Positions 1 through 7,881 of a stretch of 64,000 nt of DNA are shown piece after piece. The stretch is from Anaerolineales bacterium UBA2395 (GTDB lineage Bacteria > Chloroflexota > Anaerolineae > Anaerolineales > Villigracilaceae). The stretch is from positions 10,270 to 74,269 of the forward strand of contig DDSH01000015.1 of assembly GCA_002343775.1 (NCBI GenBank). Direction: 5' to 3'. A model generated the notes under the pieces. The model was not told the DNA's origin and made no database searches. It saw only the letters and a list, made by a program, of their open reading frames with translations. Within the stretch, counting starts at the first letter, position 1. Each line of letters opens with the position of its first letter. A program made the position numbers and the translations under genes.

Positions 1-52
1 TATCCTGCAATGCGCAAGGTGAAAAATGTATTTAAGAGGAAGTAAGTGGAGT

Positions 53-1318
53 ATGAACAAGAGGCGGACCAAGCCCAATTGGTTCCGCATTATTTTGCTT
101 AGCCTGCTGGTGCTGGCTGCGGCATATGTGAACCGTTTTGTGGTGGCAGATATTCAGCCATTGGGGGTTGCGACTTCCACGCCGACCATATCGCCGGAAA
201 TTTTGGTTGCCGATGCGGAAGCCCTGGTGAAAGAAGGGAAATTGATTCCCGCCATCGATACATATCGGCAGGCAATCGCCTCCGAGCCGGGCGATCCCTC
301 CACGCATATCATGCTGGCACGCACGCTCGTATTTGCCGGGAAATATGAAGAAGCACAGATCTCCGCAGAGGATGCGTTGCTGCTCAACCCAAGCAATTCC
401 ATGGCGCATGCCGTCCGCGCATGGGCGCTCAGTTTTCAAGGTGAATACCTGGAAGCGGAGTCCAGCATCAAACGCGCATTGGAACTTGACCCGAATAACG
501 CGCTGGCGCATGCCTATTACGTCGAGATCCTGATCGATTCATATTACAGCGGACTGAGCTCTTTTGAAAACATCGAGAAAGCGGTCGAAGAATCACGTGT
601 GGCTCAAGCGCTCGCCCCAGACCTGCTGGAGACACACCGTGCGCGTGGATATGTCCTTGAAGCCACAGGCAACTACGAAGAAGCCATCCGCGAATATGAA
701 GCAGCCATTGCGATCAACAAAAATATTGCCGACCTGCATCTCGCCATTGGACGCAACTACCGCATTCTTGGAATTTACGACGAGGCAGTGGCGGCGTTTA
801 CGAGCGCCAATGCCCTCAACCCCGAAGACCCCACTCCCGACCTGCTCATGTCCCGCACATACGCAACCATCGGTGAATATGGAAAAGCCATGCAGTATGC
901 CGAATCCGCAGTGGCGGATAATCCCGCCGACACCAACTTGCGCGGCAACCTCGGTGTGATGTATTACCGCAATGCCTACTGGCCCGAAGCCGTGCAGGAA
1001 CTTTCCTACGTCGTCAAGGGCGGGCTCTCTGAAGATGGGCACGAAATGGAGGTCATCAACCTCGCGCCCAACCTGCCGCGTGTGGCGGAGTATTACTTCA
1101 CCTACGGGTTGGCGCTTTCCCGGTTGAACCAGTGCGGCGAAGCCCTGCAGATCGCGCAGCTGATCATCTCACGCATCCCATCCGACGAATTGTCGGTGGA
1201 GAATGCCAATGCGATCATCTCACGCTGTCAGCAAAACCTGGAACAGGGAAACACGGCGCCTCTTTCCTCGCCGACACCTGATTCTGCCGCCACAGCCGAA
1301 GCCACCCCGACCCCATGA
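53..1318 (+). CDS. membrane-anchored tetratricopeptide-repeat (TPR) protein
   Basis: A 421-residue protein with one N-terminal membrane segment (about residues 11-30) behind a basic stretch, then a run of TPR helices covering roughly residues 50-390. Repeats show the usual A..Y..AL.L.P pattern, for example EAIREYEAAIAIN. The tail is rich in Thr, Pro and Ala. This predicts a signal-anchor protein with a TPR scaffold outside the cytoplasm that binds partner proteins. The start at 53 is preferred over an in-frame ATG at 26 because AGAGGAAG (35-42) sits well before it. The stop overlaps the start of the next TPR gene (ATGA), so the two are probably co-translated. The specific partner is unknown. 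Confidence 0.8.
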   Translation: MNKRRTKPNWFRIILLSLLVLAAAYVNRFVVADIQPLGVATSTPTISPEILVADAEALVKEGKLIPAIDTYRQAIASEPGDPSTHIMLARTLVFAGKYEEAQISAEDALLLNPSNSMAHAVRAWALSFQGEYLEAESSIKRALELDPNNALAHAYYVEILIDSYYSGLSSFENIEKAVEESRVAQALAPDLLETHRARGYVLEATGNYEEAIREYEAAIAINKNIADLHLAIGRNYRILGIYDEAVAAFTSANALNPEDPTPDLLMSRTYATIGEYGKAMQYAESAVADNPADTNLRGNLGVMYYRNAYWPEAVQELSYVVKGGLSEDGHEMEVINLAPNLPRVAEYYFTYGLALSRLNQCGEALQIAQLIISRIPSDELSVENANAIISRCQQNLEQGNTAPLSSPTPDSAATAEATPTP

Positions 1319-2739
1319 ACATCTACCAACGACGATCCCTTTTCAGGCGGCGTGACGATACCGGCGTGTATCGCATGTTTCTCCTGGTGGTTTTGATTCT
1401 GGGCGGCATCTGGCTCATCCGTTCAGTGCAGCAGGGGGATGTCAAACCGCTGTTCCTGCCGACTGCTACACCGACGCGTTTTGCCACTTCCTACACCTTG
1501 GAGGGAGATGCGCACTTCACTGCCGGAAAGTTGGATGCCGCCATCGAAGCCTACCGCGAAGCCGCCACCGTCGACCCGACCAATGCCGACGTTCTGGCGC
1601 AACTCTCTCGTGTGCAGACGTATTCCACGGCTTTGCTCGTCAAACAGGTGGATATTCTCAACCGGCTGGATGAATCCATCGCCTCGGCAGAACAAGCCGT
1701 AACGGTCAACCCGGATAGCAGCTATGCCCATGCGGTGCTGTCCTTTGCCTTGAACTGGAAGGCTTCCTACATATCCGATGCCCGCGAGCGGCAAACCCTT
1801 TTGAGGCGTTCTGAAGATGAGGCGGTGCGCGCCATTCAGCTGGATACAACGAATGTTCTCGCGCAGGCGTTCTACGCCGAGGTCCTCGTGGATCAGCAAA
1901 AATGGACACAGGCGCAGCAGATTATCGACCAGGCGATTGCGCAGGATGATACCCTGATGGATGTGCATCGCGTGAACGCCTATGTGCTTGAGTCGCTGGG
2001 CGAATATGCGCTTGCCATCGAAGCCTATGACCGTGCGATTGCCATCACCCCAAACCTGACCTTCCTCTATCTGCGGGCGGGGGCGGGCTATCGCCGCCTT
2101 GCCTTTGAAAGCCCCAATGAAGATGTGCAGCGCCAGCTGTATGAAAAGTCGCTGGAATATTTTGCGCAGACCGCACGCATCAACCAGCAGCTGGGCGTGC
2201 AGGATCCGACGCCTTATCTTTCGATTGCGAGAACCTACTCTCAGATGGGTGAGTTCTTTATCGCCATCCGTAATGTACAGAAGACCATCGAATTTCAGCC
2301 GGACAACCCGGTCTTCTATGGCGAACTGGGTGTTTTGTATCACAAGAACCGCAACTATGAAACGGGTGTGCTTGCGCTGAAATGCGCGGTCAGAGGTTGT
2401 ACGGCGGAAGAATCCTGCCCGGCGCGCGGGGATTGCGGTCCGAACGATCTGCCTGCGGATGTGCAGGGGCTGCCGCTTTCTGCCAGCACGGTCTACTACT
2501 ACGATATTTTTGCCTCCCAGTTGGCGGCGTTGAGTACATCTAAGAACAATCGCTGTCCAGAGGCGCTTGAAATCGCTTCCATTATCGAAGGGTCTGAGTA
2601 CATTCAAGACCCAAACATCGCCGCGGATATGGTAGTGGTGAGAAACATCTGCGCGTTTAGCACAACAACCTCTGCCACGAATGTGACCGCGACACCTGAA
2701 GCGGAGATGATGGATGTGACGCCGACCGCCACGCCGTAG
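1315..2739 (+). CDS. membrane-anchored TPR protein, paralogue of the preceding gene
   Basis: A 474-residue protein built like its neighbour: a short basic N-terminus, a membrane segment at about residues 20-38, TPR repeats through most of the chain, and a Thr/Pro-rich tail. A Cys-containing insert (CTAEESC, then CGPND) around residues 360-380 is absent from the neighbour and could form a disulfide outside the cell. It starts within the stop codon of the upstream gene, which suggests translational coupling and possibly a joint complex. The function beyond protein-protein interaction cannot be read from the sequence. Confidence 0.8.
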   Translation: MNIYQRRSLFRRRDDTGVYRMFLLVVLILGGIWLIRSVQQGDVKPLFLPTATPTRFATSYTLEGDAHFTAGKLDAAIEAYREAATVDPTNADVLAQLSRVQTYSTALLVKQVDILNRLDESIASAEQAVTVNPDSSYAHAVLSFALNWKASYISDARERQTLLRRSEDEAVRAIQLDTTNVLAQAFYAEVLVDQQKWTQAQQIIDQAIAQDDTLMDVHRVNAYVLESLGEYALAIEAYDRAIAITPNLTFLYLRAGAGYRRLAFESPNEDVQRQLYEKSLEYFAQTARINQQLGVQDPTPYLSIARTYSQMGEFFIAIRNVQKTIEFQPDNPVFYGELGVLYHKNRNYETGVLALKCAVRGCTAEESCPARGDCGPNDLPADVQGLPLSASTVYYYDIFASQLAALSTSKNNRCPEALEIASIIEGSEYIQDPNIAADMVVVRNICAFSTTTSATNVTATPEAEMMDVTPTATP

Positions 2740-2842
2740 AAACGCTTTCGGGTTGGTTGCTGCCTGGTGTCAGGATCAGGCGGCGGCGATGGAAGAAGCG
2801 GGGTTTGCCATCAGAATTGTGTAAGAATTTTTACAGTCCCCC

Positions 2843-2871
2843 TTGACTTTGGTGATTTAAGTGTGTAAGAT
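2843..2871 (+). promoter_or_regulatory. sigma70-type promoter of groES-groEL
   Basis: A -35 box TTGACT (2843-2848) and a -10 box TAAGAT (2866-2871) are separated by exactly 17 nt and lie just upstream of the CIRCE operator. Confidence 0.8.
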
Positions 2872-2876
2872 AGCAA

Positions 2877-2903
2877 TTAGCACTCGATTGATTTGAGTGC
2901 TAA
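2877..2903 (+). promoter_or_regulatory. CIRCE operator (HrcA binding site)
   Basis: The arms TTAGCACTC (2877-2885) and GAGTGCTAA (2895-2903) with a 9-nt spacer match the CIRCE consensus at every arm position. It begins 5 nt after the -10 box, so HrcA bound here would block transcription start. This predicts HrcA-type heat-shock control of groESL. hrcA itself is not in the window. Confidence 0.97.
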
Positions 2904-2949
2904 TTGCATGAATATCCCAAAATCAAACATCCCTTAATGGAGGCAAGAA

Positions 2950-3246
2950 ATGGCAAAAATCTCGTTCAAACCGTTGGGCAGCCGCGTGCTTGTGGAGCCT
3001 GTTGAGCAGGAAGAAATGACCGCGAGCGGCATTATCCTGCCTGAAACTGCGAAGGAAAAACCCCAGCAGGGCAAGGTTCTGGCAGCGGGTCCCGGTGACC
3101 GCAATGACAAAGGCGAACGCGTCGATATGGACGTGAAGGCTGGCGATATTGTGCTCTTCGCCAAGTATTCCGGCACCGAAGTGAAAATGGATGGCAAGAA
3201 ACTGCTCATCCTGCGCGAGAGCGACATTCTTGGTATCGTTGGCTAA
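2950..3246 (+). CDS. groES: co-chaperonin GroES
   Basis: A 98-residue protein of normal GroES length. It has the N-terminal strand (KPLGSRVLVEPV), the mobile-loop region around residues 20-35 (ASGIILPE), and the C-terminal LRESDILGIV typical of the family. It caps the GroEL ring in ATP-driven protein folding. GGAGG (2939-2943) precedes the ATG at a good distance. It lies behind a promoter and CIRCE element and 33 bp before groEL, the standard operon order. Confidence 0.97.
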   Translation: MAKISFKPLGSRVLVEPVEQEEMTASGIILPETAKEKPQQGKVLAAGPGDRNDKGERVDMDVKAGDIVLFAKYSGTEVKMDGKKLLILRESDILGIVG

Positions 3247-3279
3247 GGGAAAACTTCACACAGAAAGAGGAATTAAACC

Positions 3280-4923
3280 ATGGCAGCAAAACAACTTGTT
3301 TTTTCAGAAGAAGCGCGCCGTAAGCTCAAGAACGGCATGAACGTGGTCGCGAATGCGGTTTCCGCCACTCTTGGTCCGAAGGGACGCAATGTGGCTGTGG
3401 ATCGCAAGTTCGGCTCCCCGACCATTACACACGACGGTGTTTCCGTCGCCAAGGAAATCGAACTGGAAGACCCGTTCGAGAACATGGGCGCGCAGTTGCT
3501 CAAGGAAGCCGCCTCCAAGACCAATGACATCGCCGGTGACGGCACCACCACCTCCACTGTGCTGGCGCATGCCATTGTGAACGAAGGCTTGAAGGCGCTC
3601 GAAGCCGGTTATAACCCGATGCTCCTCAAGCGCGGCATCGAACTTGCCACCGACACGGTTGTGGCTGAACTGAAAAAGAATTCGGTCAAGATCGACACCA
3701 AGGAAGAAATTGCTTCGGTCGCCACCAACTCTGCGGCGGATGAGGAAGTCGGTCAGCTGATCGCTGATGTAATGGACAAGGTCGGTAAAGACGGTGTGAT
3801 CACGGTCGAAGAATCCAAGACCATGCAGTTCGAAACCGAGTTCGTCGAAGGGATGCAGTTCGACCGCGGTTACCTTTCGCCGTACTTCATCACCAGCGCT
3901 GAGAACATGGAAGCCCAGATCAGCGATGCGTATGTGTTGATCTACGACAAGAAGATCTCCGCCGCGCAGGATATCGTTCCGCTGCTCGAGAAACTTGTGC
4001 AGCTTGGCAAACGCGAACTCGTCATCATCGCGGAAGATGTCGATGGTGAGGCGCTCGCCACCCTGATCTTGAACAAGATCCGCGGCATGCTGAACGTTTT
4101 GGCTGTCAAAGCCCCCGGCTTCGGTGACCGCCGCAAGGCGATGCTCCAGGATATTGCCGTCCTCACCGGTGGTCAGGTCATCACCGAAGAAATGGGACGC
4201 AAGCTCGAGTCTGTCGCCGTTTCTGACCTTGGTCGCGCCGAGAAGGTTGTCTCCGATAAAGAGAACACCACCATCGTTGGCGGCAAAGGCAAGAAGGCTG
4301 ATATCGAAGGTCGCATCAAGGAGATCCGCATCGAGATCGACAAGAGCACCAGCGATTACGACCGCGAGAAACTTCAGGAACGCCTCGCCAAACTCTCCGG
4401 CGGCGTTGCCATCATCCGCGTCGGTGCTGCCACCGAAACCGAGATGAAGGAAAAGAAGCATCGTGTCGAAGACGCCCTTTCCGCTGCGCGCGCCGCGGTT
4501 GAGGAAGGCATTGTTCCCGGCGGTGAAATCTCCCTGATCAATGCCGCTGCCAAGCTGGATAAACTCGCCAAGAACGAAGAGGATGAAGAGACCCGCATCG
4601 GTATCAACATCGTCCGCAAGGCACTCGAAGCCCCGATCCGCAAGCTGGCTTCCAACGCTGGTCAGGATGGATCCGTCATCATCGATACTGTCCGCCGCAC
4701 TGCCGCCGAAAAGAAGAACGTCAACATCGGTTACAACGTCCTTACCGGCGAATACACCGACATGATCAAGGCTGGCGTGATCGACCCGGTCAAGGTTGTG
4801 CGTGGTGCGCTCGAGAATGCCGCCTCCATCGCTGCCATGATCCTCACCACCGACGTGTTGATCACCGACATCCCCGAGAAGGAAAAGGCGCCTGCCATGC
4901 CTCCCGGCGGTATGGATTACTAA
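3280..4923 (+). CDS. groEL: chaperonin GroEL (60 kDa)
   Basis: A 547-residue chaperonin subunit of usual length. Family motifs are present, including the nucleotide-binding AGDGTTT, SVATNSAADEEVG, GVITVEESKTM, and VPGGEISLI in the equatorial domain. The C-terminus has a single GGM-type end (PPGGMDY) instead of the long Gly-Met repeats of E. coli. It forms the double-ring folding chamber with GroES. It is co-transcribed with groES under CIRCE control and ends in a strong terminator. A long antisense reading frame opposite it is a codon-usage shadow. Confidence 0.98.
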   Translation: MAAKQLVFSEEARRKLKNGMNVVANAVSATLGPKGRNVAVDRKFGSPTITHDGVSVAKEIELEDPFENMGAQLLKEAASKTNDIAGDGTTTSTVLAHAIVNEGLKALEAGYNPMLLKRGIELATDTVVAELKKNSVKIDTKEEIASVATNSAADEEVGQLIADVMDKVGKDGVITVEESKTMQFETEFVEGMQFDRGYLSPYFITSAENMEAQISDAYVLIYDKKISAAQDIVPLLEKLVQLGKRELVIIAEDVDGEALATLILNKIRGMLNVLAVKAPGFGDRRKAMLQDIAVLTGGQVITEEMGRKLESVAVSDLGRAEKVVSDKENTTIVGGKGKKADIEGRIKEIRIEIDKSTSDYDREKLQERLAKLSGGVAIIRVGAATETEMKEKKHRVEDALSAARAAVEEGIVPGGEISLINAAAKLDKLAKNEEDEETRIGINIVRKALEAPIRKLASNAGQDGSVIIDTVRRTAAEKKNVNIGYNVLTGEYTDMIKAGVIDPVKVVRGALENAASIAAMILTTDVLITDIPEKEKAPAMPPGGMDY

Positions 4924-4940
4924 AATTCCACCGCATTTCA

Positions 4941-4969
4941 ACTCCCCGACGAAAGTCGGGGAGTTTTTA
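4941..4969 (+). terminator. rho-independent terminator of groESL
   Basis: Perfect 10-bp stem ACTCCCCGAC / GTCGGGGAGT with a GAAA tetraloop, followed by a T run, 17 nt after the groEL stop codon. Confidence 0.93.
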
Positions 4970-4991
4970 TTTCCTTCCGCAAACCGAAATA

Positions 4992-5021
4992 AAAGACCGT
5001 GGATGTTAATCCACGGTCTTT
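4992..5021 (-). terminator. inverted repeat, likely terminator for the convergent VOC gene
   Basis: A 12-bp perfect stem (AAAGACCGTGGA / TCCACGGTCTTT) with a 6-nt loop lies just past the stop of the minus-strand VOC gene. Read on the minus strand it is followed by a TTTTATTT run. The right arm core CCACGGTCT recurs at 5032-5040 beside a TCGATTG-type heptamer, so it may also derive from the local repeat families. Confidence 0.6.
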
Positions 5022-5038
5022 CGTCGATTGTCCACGGT

Positions 5039-5950
5039 CTACCTGATTGAACGCAATAGCACCCCATTCTGCGATGGATCATGCAACAGGTAGCCGTCGT
5101 CAGTTTTATTGTAGGGAATGCCAGCCGTTTCTACGCGGGCGGTCACTTGGGCGAGCACAGAAGGATTCGGGTAGTCCACGGTCACGAAGCGCAATCCCAC
5201 CGCATCGGGCGGCGGAGGAGGCGCGCCGCGTCCGTTCCAGGTGTTGAGTCCGATATGATGGTGGTATCCGCCTGCCGAGACGAATGCCATGCCGATCCCT
5301 TTTGAAACGCCCATCACGTCGAAGCCGAGCACGCCGTGATAAAAGCCGACGGCTTCATCAATATCGCGCACATGCAAATGGACATGCCCCATGCGGGTTT
5401 CAGCAGGAACGGGTGTATCAAGTTTGTCCTCTTCGTTGATGTGCTTGAAGAGCGCGTCCACATCGAGCGCCTCGCGCCCGTCACTCCACGTACCATCTGC
5501 CCAGCGGGCTTCGTAGTTGCCGTCTTTGATCGTCCACGAACCATCTTCGGGCGATTCGCAATACAGTTCGATGCCGTTGCCTTCGGGGTCGCTCAGGTAG
5601 GTGGTCTTGGTCATCACATGGTCGGTGGGTGAGTTGGGAACTTTCAACGCAAACAAACGCGCCATGACAATCGCCAGTTCACGGCGATTGGGCAATACGA
5701 TGGCAAAGTGATACAAACCCGTGCCGCCGCGATAGCGTTTGAGATTCGGTTCTTCGGTGAGTTGGAGCAAGTCTGCGCCGCCGCTACCGAGACCGGCTTT
5801 GTTGCCTTCGCGCCAGTGAAGTTTCAACCCGATGGCTTTTTCGTAAAAGAGAATCTGATTTTCCAGGTTGGCAACGGTGAGGGCGACGTGCCCCATTCGG
5901 GTGGCGGGATGAACCGAATATTCCTGTGCTGTGTTTGGCTGCGTCATCAT
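5039..5950 (-). CDS. VOC-superfamily protein, catechol 2,3-dioxygenase-like
   Basis: A 303-residue protein with two vicinal-oxygen-chelate modules, starting near RMGHVALTV (residues 19-27) and TRMGHVHLHV (about residue 180). This arrangement is typical of CatE-like extradiol ring-cleavage dioxygenases. His residues at the head of the second module and in GGYHHHIGLN are candidate metal ligands. The usual C-terminal Glu ligand (IEL) is present in module 1 (NGIELYCE) but module 2 ends NGVLLRS, so activity is uncertain. The start is placed at 5950 because AGAGGT (5957-5962, minus strand) precedes it. No aromatic-degradation genes lie nearby. Confidence 0.75.
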   Translation of the reverse strand: MMTQPNTAQEYSVHPATRMGHVALTVANLENQILFYEKAIGLKLHWREGNKAGLGSGGADLLQLTEEPNLKRYRGGTGLYHFAIVLPNRRELAIVMARLFALKVPNSPTDHVMTKTTYLSDPEGNGIELYCESPEDGSWTIKDGNYEARWADGTWSDGREALDVDALFKHINEEDKLDTPVPAETRMGHVHLHVRDIDEAVGFYHGVLGFDVMGVSKGIGMAFVSAGGYHHHIGLNTWNGRGAPPPPPDAVGLRFVTVDYPNPSVLAQVTARVETAGIPYNKTDDGYLLHDPSQNGVLLRSIR

Positions 5951-6029
5951 TTTTTTACCTCTAACTTTCGGAGAGACTATTTGGGGCATTGCTCTCCATT
6001 TTACTTTATACGTTTTATAACGGAAAACC

Positions 6030-6090
6030 TCAACCGCGAAGGTTCACAAAGGTTTTTCCTTTGTGAACCTTCGTCCCCTTTGTGGTTAAG
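6030..6090. repeat. intergenic inverted repeat (ACCGCGAAGG / CACAAAGG type)
   Basis: A perfect 16-bp stem (6037-6052 and 6058-6073) around a TTTTT loop, flanked by AACCGCG and TGTGGTTAAG. It lies between the reductase-like gene and the VOC gene. Words such as GGTTCACAAAGG recur in the repeats at 19883, 30770, 31934 and 32437, so it is a dispersed family and not only a terminator. Confidence 0.8.
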
Positions 6091-6108
6091 AAAGTAGTTC
6101 CTGAATTT

Positions 6109-6726
6109 TTAGTTGACGATCTTGAGTCCGCTGACCCAGTTCGTGCCGAGACTGCCCTGTAAGGTGATGTGCAGTAGCTGCATGGCTTCGATCTGTCGCG
6201 CGCGGTGCAGCGGACCGGCGTCCACAGCGCGCATACCGCCATCGGTCACCAACTGCGCAACCTTGGCTTTGGCATCGGCATCATCACCAGCAATGAATAC
6301 ATCGAGTTGCTGTCCGCCTGCCTCACCGGCAATGAGCGTGCCCGCGAAGGTGGTGTTGAACGCTTTCACTACTTTTGCACCTGCTACGAGCGCCTTTGCA
6401 AGGTCTTCCGCAGAAGAAGAGTCCGGTGCAGTAGCGAGACCATCGTAGGTGGCGTTGAGCGGGTTGGCAATGTCCACGACGACTTTGCCAGCGAGTTTTG
6501 CGCCGAGTTGCTTGGCGATCTCAATGTTCGTGCCATACCACACAGCGAGCACGACCACATCACCGAGGGGGGTATCGAGTGTTCCGACTTCGACGTTCAA
6601 GTCTGCGGCGGCTTTCTGCGCGGTTTCGGGGTTGGCATCCACAAAGGTCACCTTGTGTCCGCCCGCGATTGCGCGGGTGGCGATGCCGCGTCCCATATTG
6701 CCTGCACCAATGATTGTGATGTTCAT
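6109..6726 (-). CDS. NADPH-dependent F420 reductase-like oxidoreductase
   Basis: A 205-residue protein with an N-terminal Rossmann motif GAGNMGRG (residues 7-14) and the overall layout of the F420-dependent NADP reductase family, including the region around VVDIANPL and the pattern VVKAFNTTFAG. The second beta strand ends in an acidic Asp (TFVDAN), which often favours NAD(H), so the cofactor pair is uncertain. Start chosen at 6726 where GGAG (6737-6740) precedes MNITIIG. It lies 37 bp downstream of a DoxX gene on the same strand and is probably controlled by the divergent TetR regulator. Confidence 0.75.
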   Translation of the reverse strand: MNITIIGAGNMGRGIATRAIAGGHKVTFVDANPETAQKAAADLNVEVGTLDTPLGDVVVLAVWYGTNIEIAKQLGAKLAGKVVVDIANPLNATYDGLATAPDSSSAEDLAKALVAGAKVVKAFNTTFAGTLIAGEAGGQQLDVFIAGDDADAKAKVAQLVTDGGMRAVDAGPLHRARQIEAMQLLHITLQGSLGTNWVSGLKIVN

Positions 6727-6763
6727 GTTTGTAATTCTCCTATTTGAAATTGAAAGATTTTGA

Positions 6764-7132
6764 TTACAGAGCAAAACGTCCGTATGCAACGAAGACAGAT
6801 AATGCCAGCAGAACGATGTTCACCGGAATGACTTGATATTCTTTCTTCGGCAAATGCACCATGAAAATGGCAAGCAATTGGATGATCGAAAGCCCCACAG
6901 CGGCGAGCGGTGTCAGCCACGGCAGAATGCCAGTGAGCATGGGGAGGATCATCCCCAGCGCGCCGAGAAATTCAGGAATCCCCACCGAACGGATGTAGGT
7001 GTCACTCTGTCCGTGTGCCCAGGTCATCTGCGGGTTTGTACGCACTCCTTCGGGTTGAAACGTTTTCATGCTGCCAGCCATGCCATACATGCCAGCCAAT
7101 AAAACTTGAGCGATCCATAATGCGATGTTCAT
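6764..7132 (-). CDS. DoxX-family membrane protein
   Basis: A 122-residue membrane protein with four predicted hydrophobic helices, starting MNIALWIAQVLLAGMYGMAGSMK, the signature opening of DoxX/DoxD-like proteins (LAxxFxxxGxxKL pattern). Family members are linked to quinone or thiol redox at the membrane, but this one cannot be assigned a reaction. AAGGAG on the minus strand precedes the start at 7132. It is divergent from a TetR-type regulator and followed by an oxidoreductase, a layout common for redox-stress operons. Confidence 0.75.
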   Translation of the reverse strand: MNIALWIAQVLLAGMYGMAGSMKTFQPEGVRTNPQMTWAHGQSDTYIRSVGIPEFLGALGMILPMLTGILPWLTPLAAVGLSIIQLLAIFMVHLPKKEYQVIPVNIVLLALSVFVAYGRFAL

Positions 7133-7162
7133 CTTGACTCTCCTTGAGTTGTTTGATAATAT

Positions 7163-7188
7163 ACATCTGTTGAATAAACAACAGATGT
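7163..7188. promoter_or_regulatory. palindromic operator between doxX and the TetR gene
   Basis: Perfect 10-bp inverted repeat ACATCTGTTG / CAACAGATGT with a 6-nt AATAAA spacer in the divergent intergenic region, the expected place and symmetry for autoregulated TetR-family binding. It lies 31 nt upstream of the doxX start. Confidence 0.75.
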
Positions 7189-7267
7189 TGCCTAATTTAC
7201 CAATCCCCACTTTGAAAGTCAACCAACAAAGATTTGATAATGTTGACTAAGCGACAAAGGAGCGAAA

Positions 7268-7843
7268 GTGTTGACTAACCCCAAAGAAATGGAAGAAAAC
7301 CTCGACCCCCGCGTCAAACGGACCCGCAGACTCATTCTGTCATCCTTTGAGGTTCTCCTCGCTGAAAAAGGATTCGAAACCATCTCCGTGCAGGATGTGA
7401 CCGATAAGGCACAGGTCAACCGCGCCACGTTTTATGCTCATTTTCAAGATAAATATGCCCTGCTCGATTACTCCATCCAAAAAATGTTCATGGCAGAGAT
7501 CGAGAAGCGAACATTGAATGTCTGTAGTTATAGTGAAGATAACCTTCGCAACTTGATACTTGCCGTGGTGGAATTCATTTCGCGCGTGCATACAGGTTGT
7601 GCGCAATCGCATCAGCAATTCGAAGCGCTCATCGAAGGCACGATCAAAAAGCAGATATTCGATCTGCTTTCGTATTGGCTGCGAAAATCAAAAGTCCCCA
7701 CCGAGATTCCCGCCACCGTTGCCACCTGGGCGATCTACGGATTGGCGTCTCACTACAGCCACATGAAAAAACGCCCCGCCCTCGAAACATTCGTGGACGA
7801 AGCGTATCCGCTCGTGGCGGTCAATTTGGAACAGTTTGCGTAA
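7268..7843 (+). CDS. TetR/AcrR-family transcriptional regulator
   Basis: A 191-residue regulator. Residues 20-66 hold the TetR DNA-binding domain (RRLILSSFEVLLAEKGFETISVQDV then NRATFYAHFQDKYALL), followed by an all-helical ligand domain with no close named match. The start is GTG at 7268, with AAAGGAG five bases upstream; TTG at 7271 is an alternative. It probably represses the divergent doxX / F420-reductase-like pair through the palindrome at 7163-7188. The inducing ligand is unknown. Confidence 0.87.
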   Translation: MLTNPKEMEENLDPRVKRTRRLILSSFEVLLAEKGFETISVQDVTDKAQVNRATFYAHFQDKYALLDYSIQKMFMAEIEKRTLNVCSYSEDNLRNLILAVVEFISRVHTGCAQSHQQFEALIEGTIKKQIFDLLSYWLRKSKVPTEIPATVATWAIYGLASHYSHMKKRPALETFVDEAYPLVAVNLEQFA

Positions 7844-7850
7844 TTCTATT

Positions 7851-7878
7851 GTAGGGGCGGATCGCGATCCGCCCCTAC
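7851..7878. repeat. 28-bp perfect palindrome, GTAGGGGCG family
   Basis: Arms begin GTAGGGGCGG and end CCGCCCCTAC with a GATCGCGATC core, symmetric over all 28 bases. It lies between the convergent TetR and isomerase genes and may act as a terminator, but the same arms recur at 31436, 53561 (inside guaA) and 53933. Confidence 0.9.
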
Positions 7879-7881
7879 GGG

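Noticed and set aside
1423..2607. A 394-codon minus-strand frame opposite the second TPR gene.
   Set aside because: Arg-rich antisense shadow of a TPR gene with clear repeats.
3304..5082. A 592-codon open frame on the minus strand opposite groEL.
   Set aside because: It is a codon-usage shadow: the frame mirrors the groEL codons, has no RBS or family motif, and overlaps a well-supported gene.
6109..6789. Longer start of the F420-reductase-like gene at 6789.
   Set aside because: The extra 21 residues have no RBS and precede the Rossmann motif start; GGAG points to 6726.
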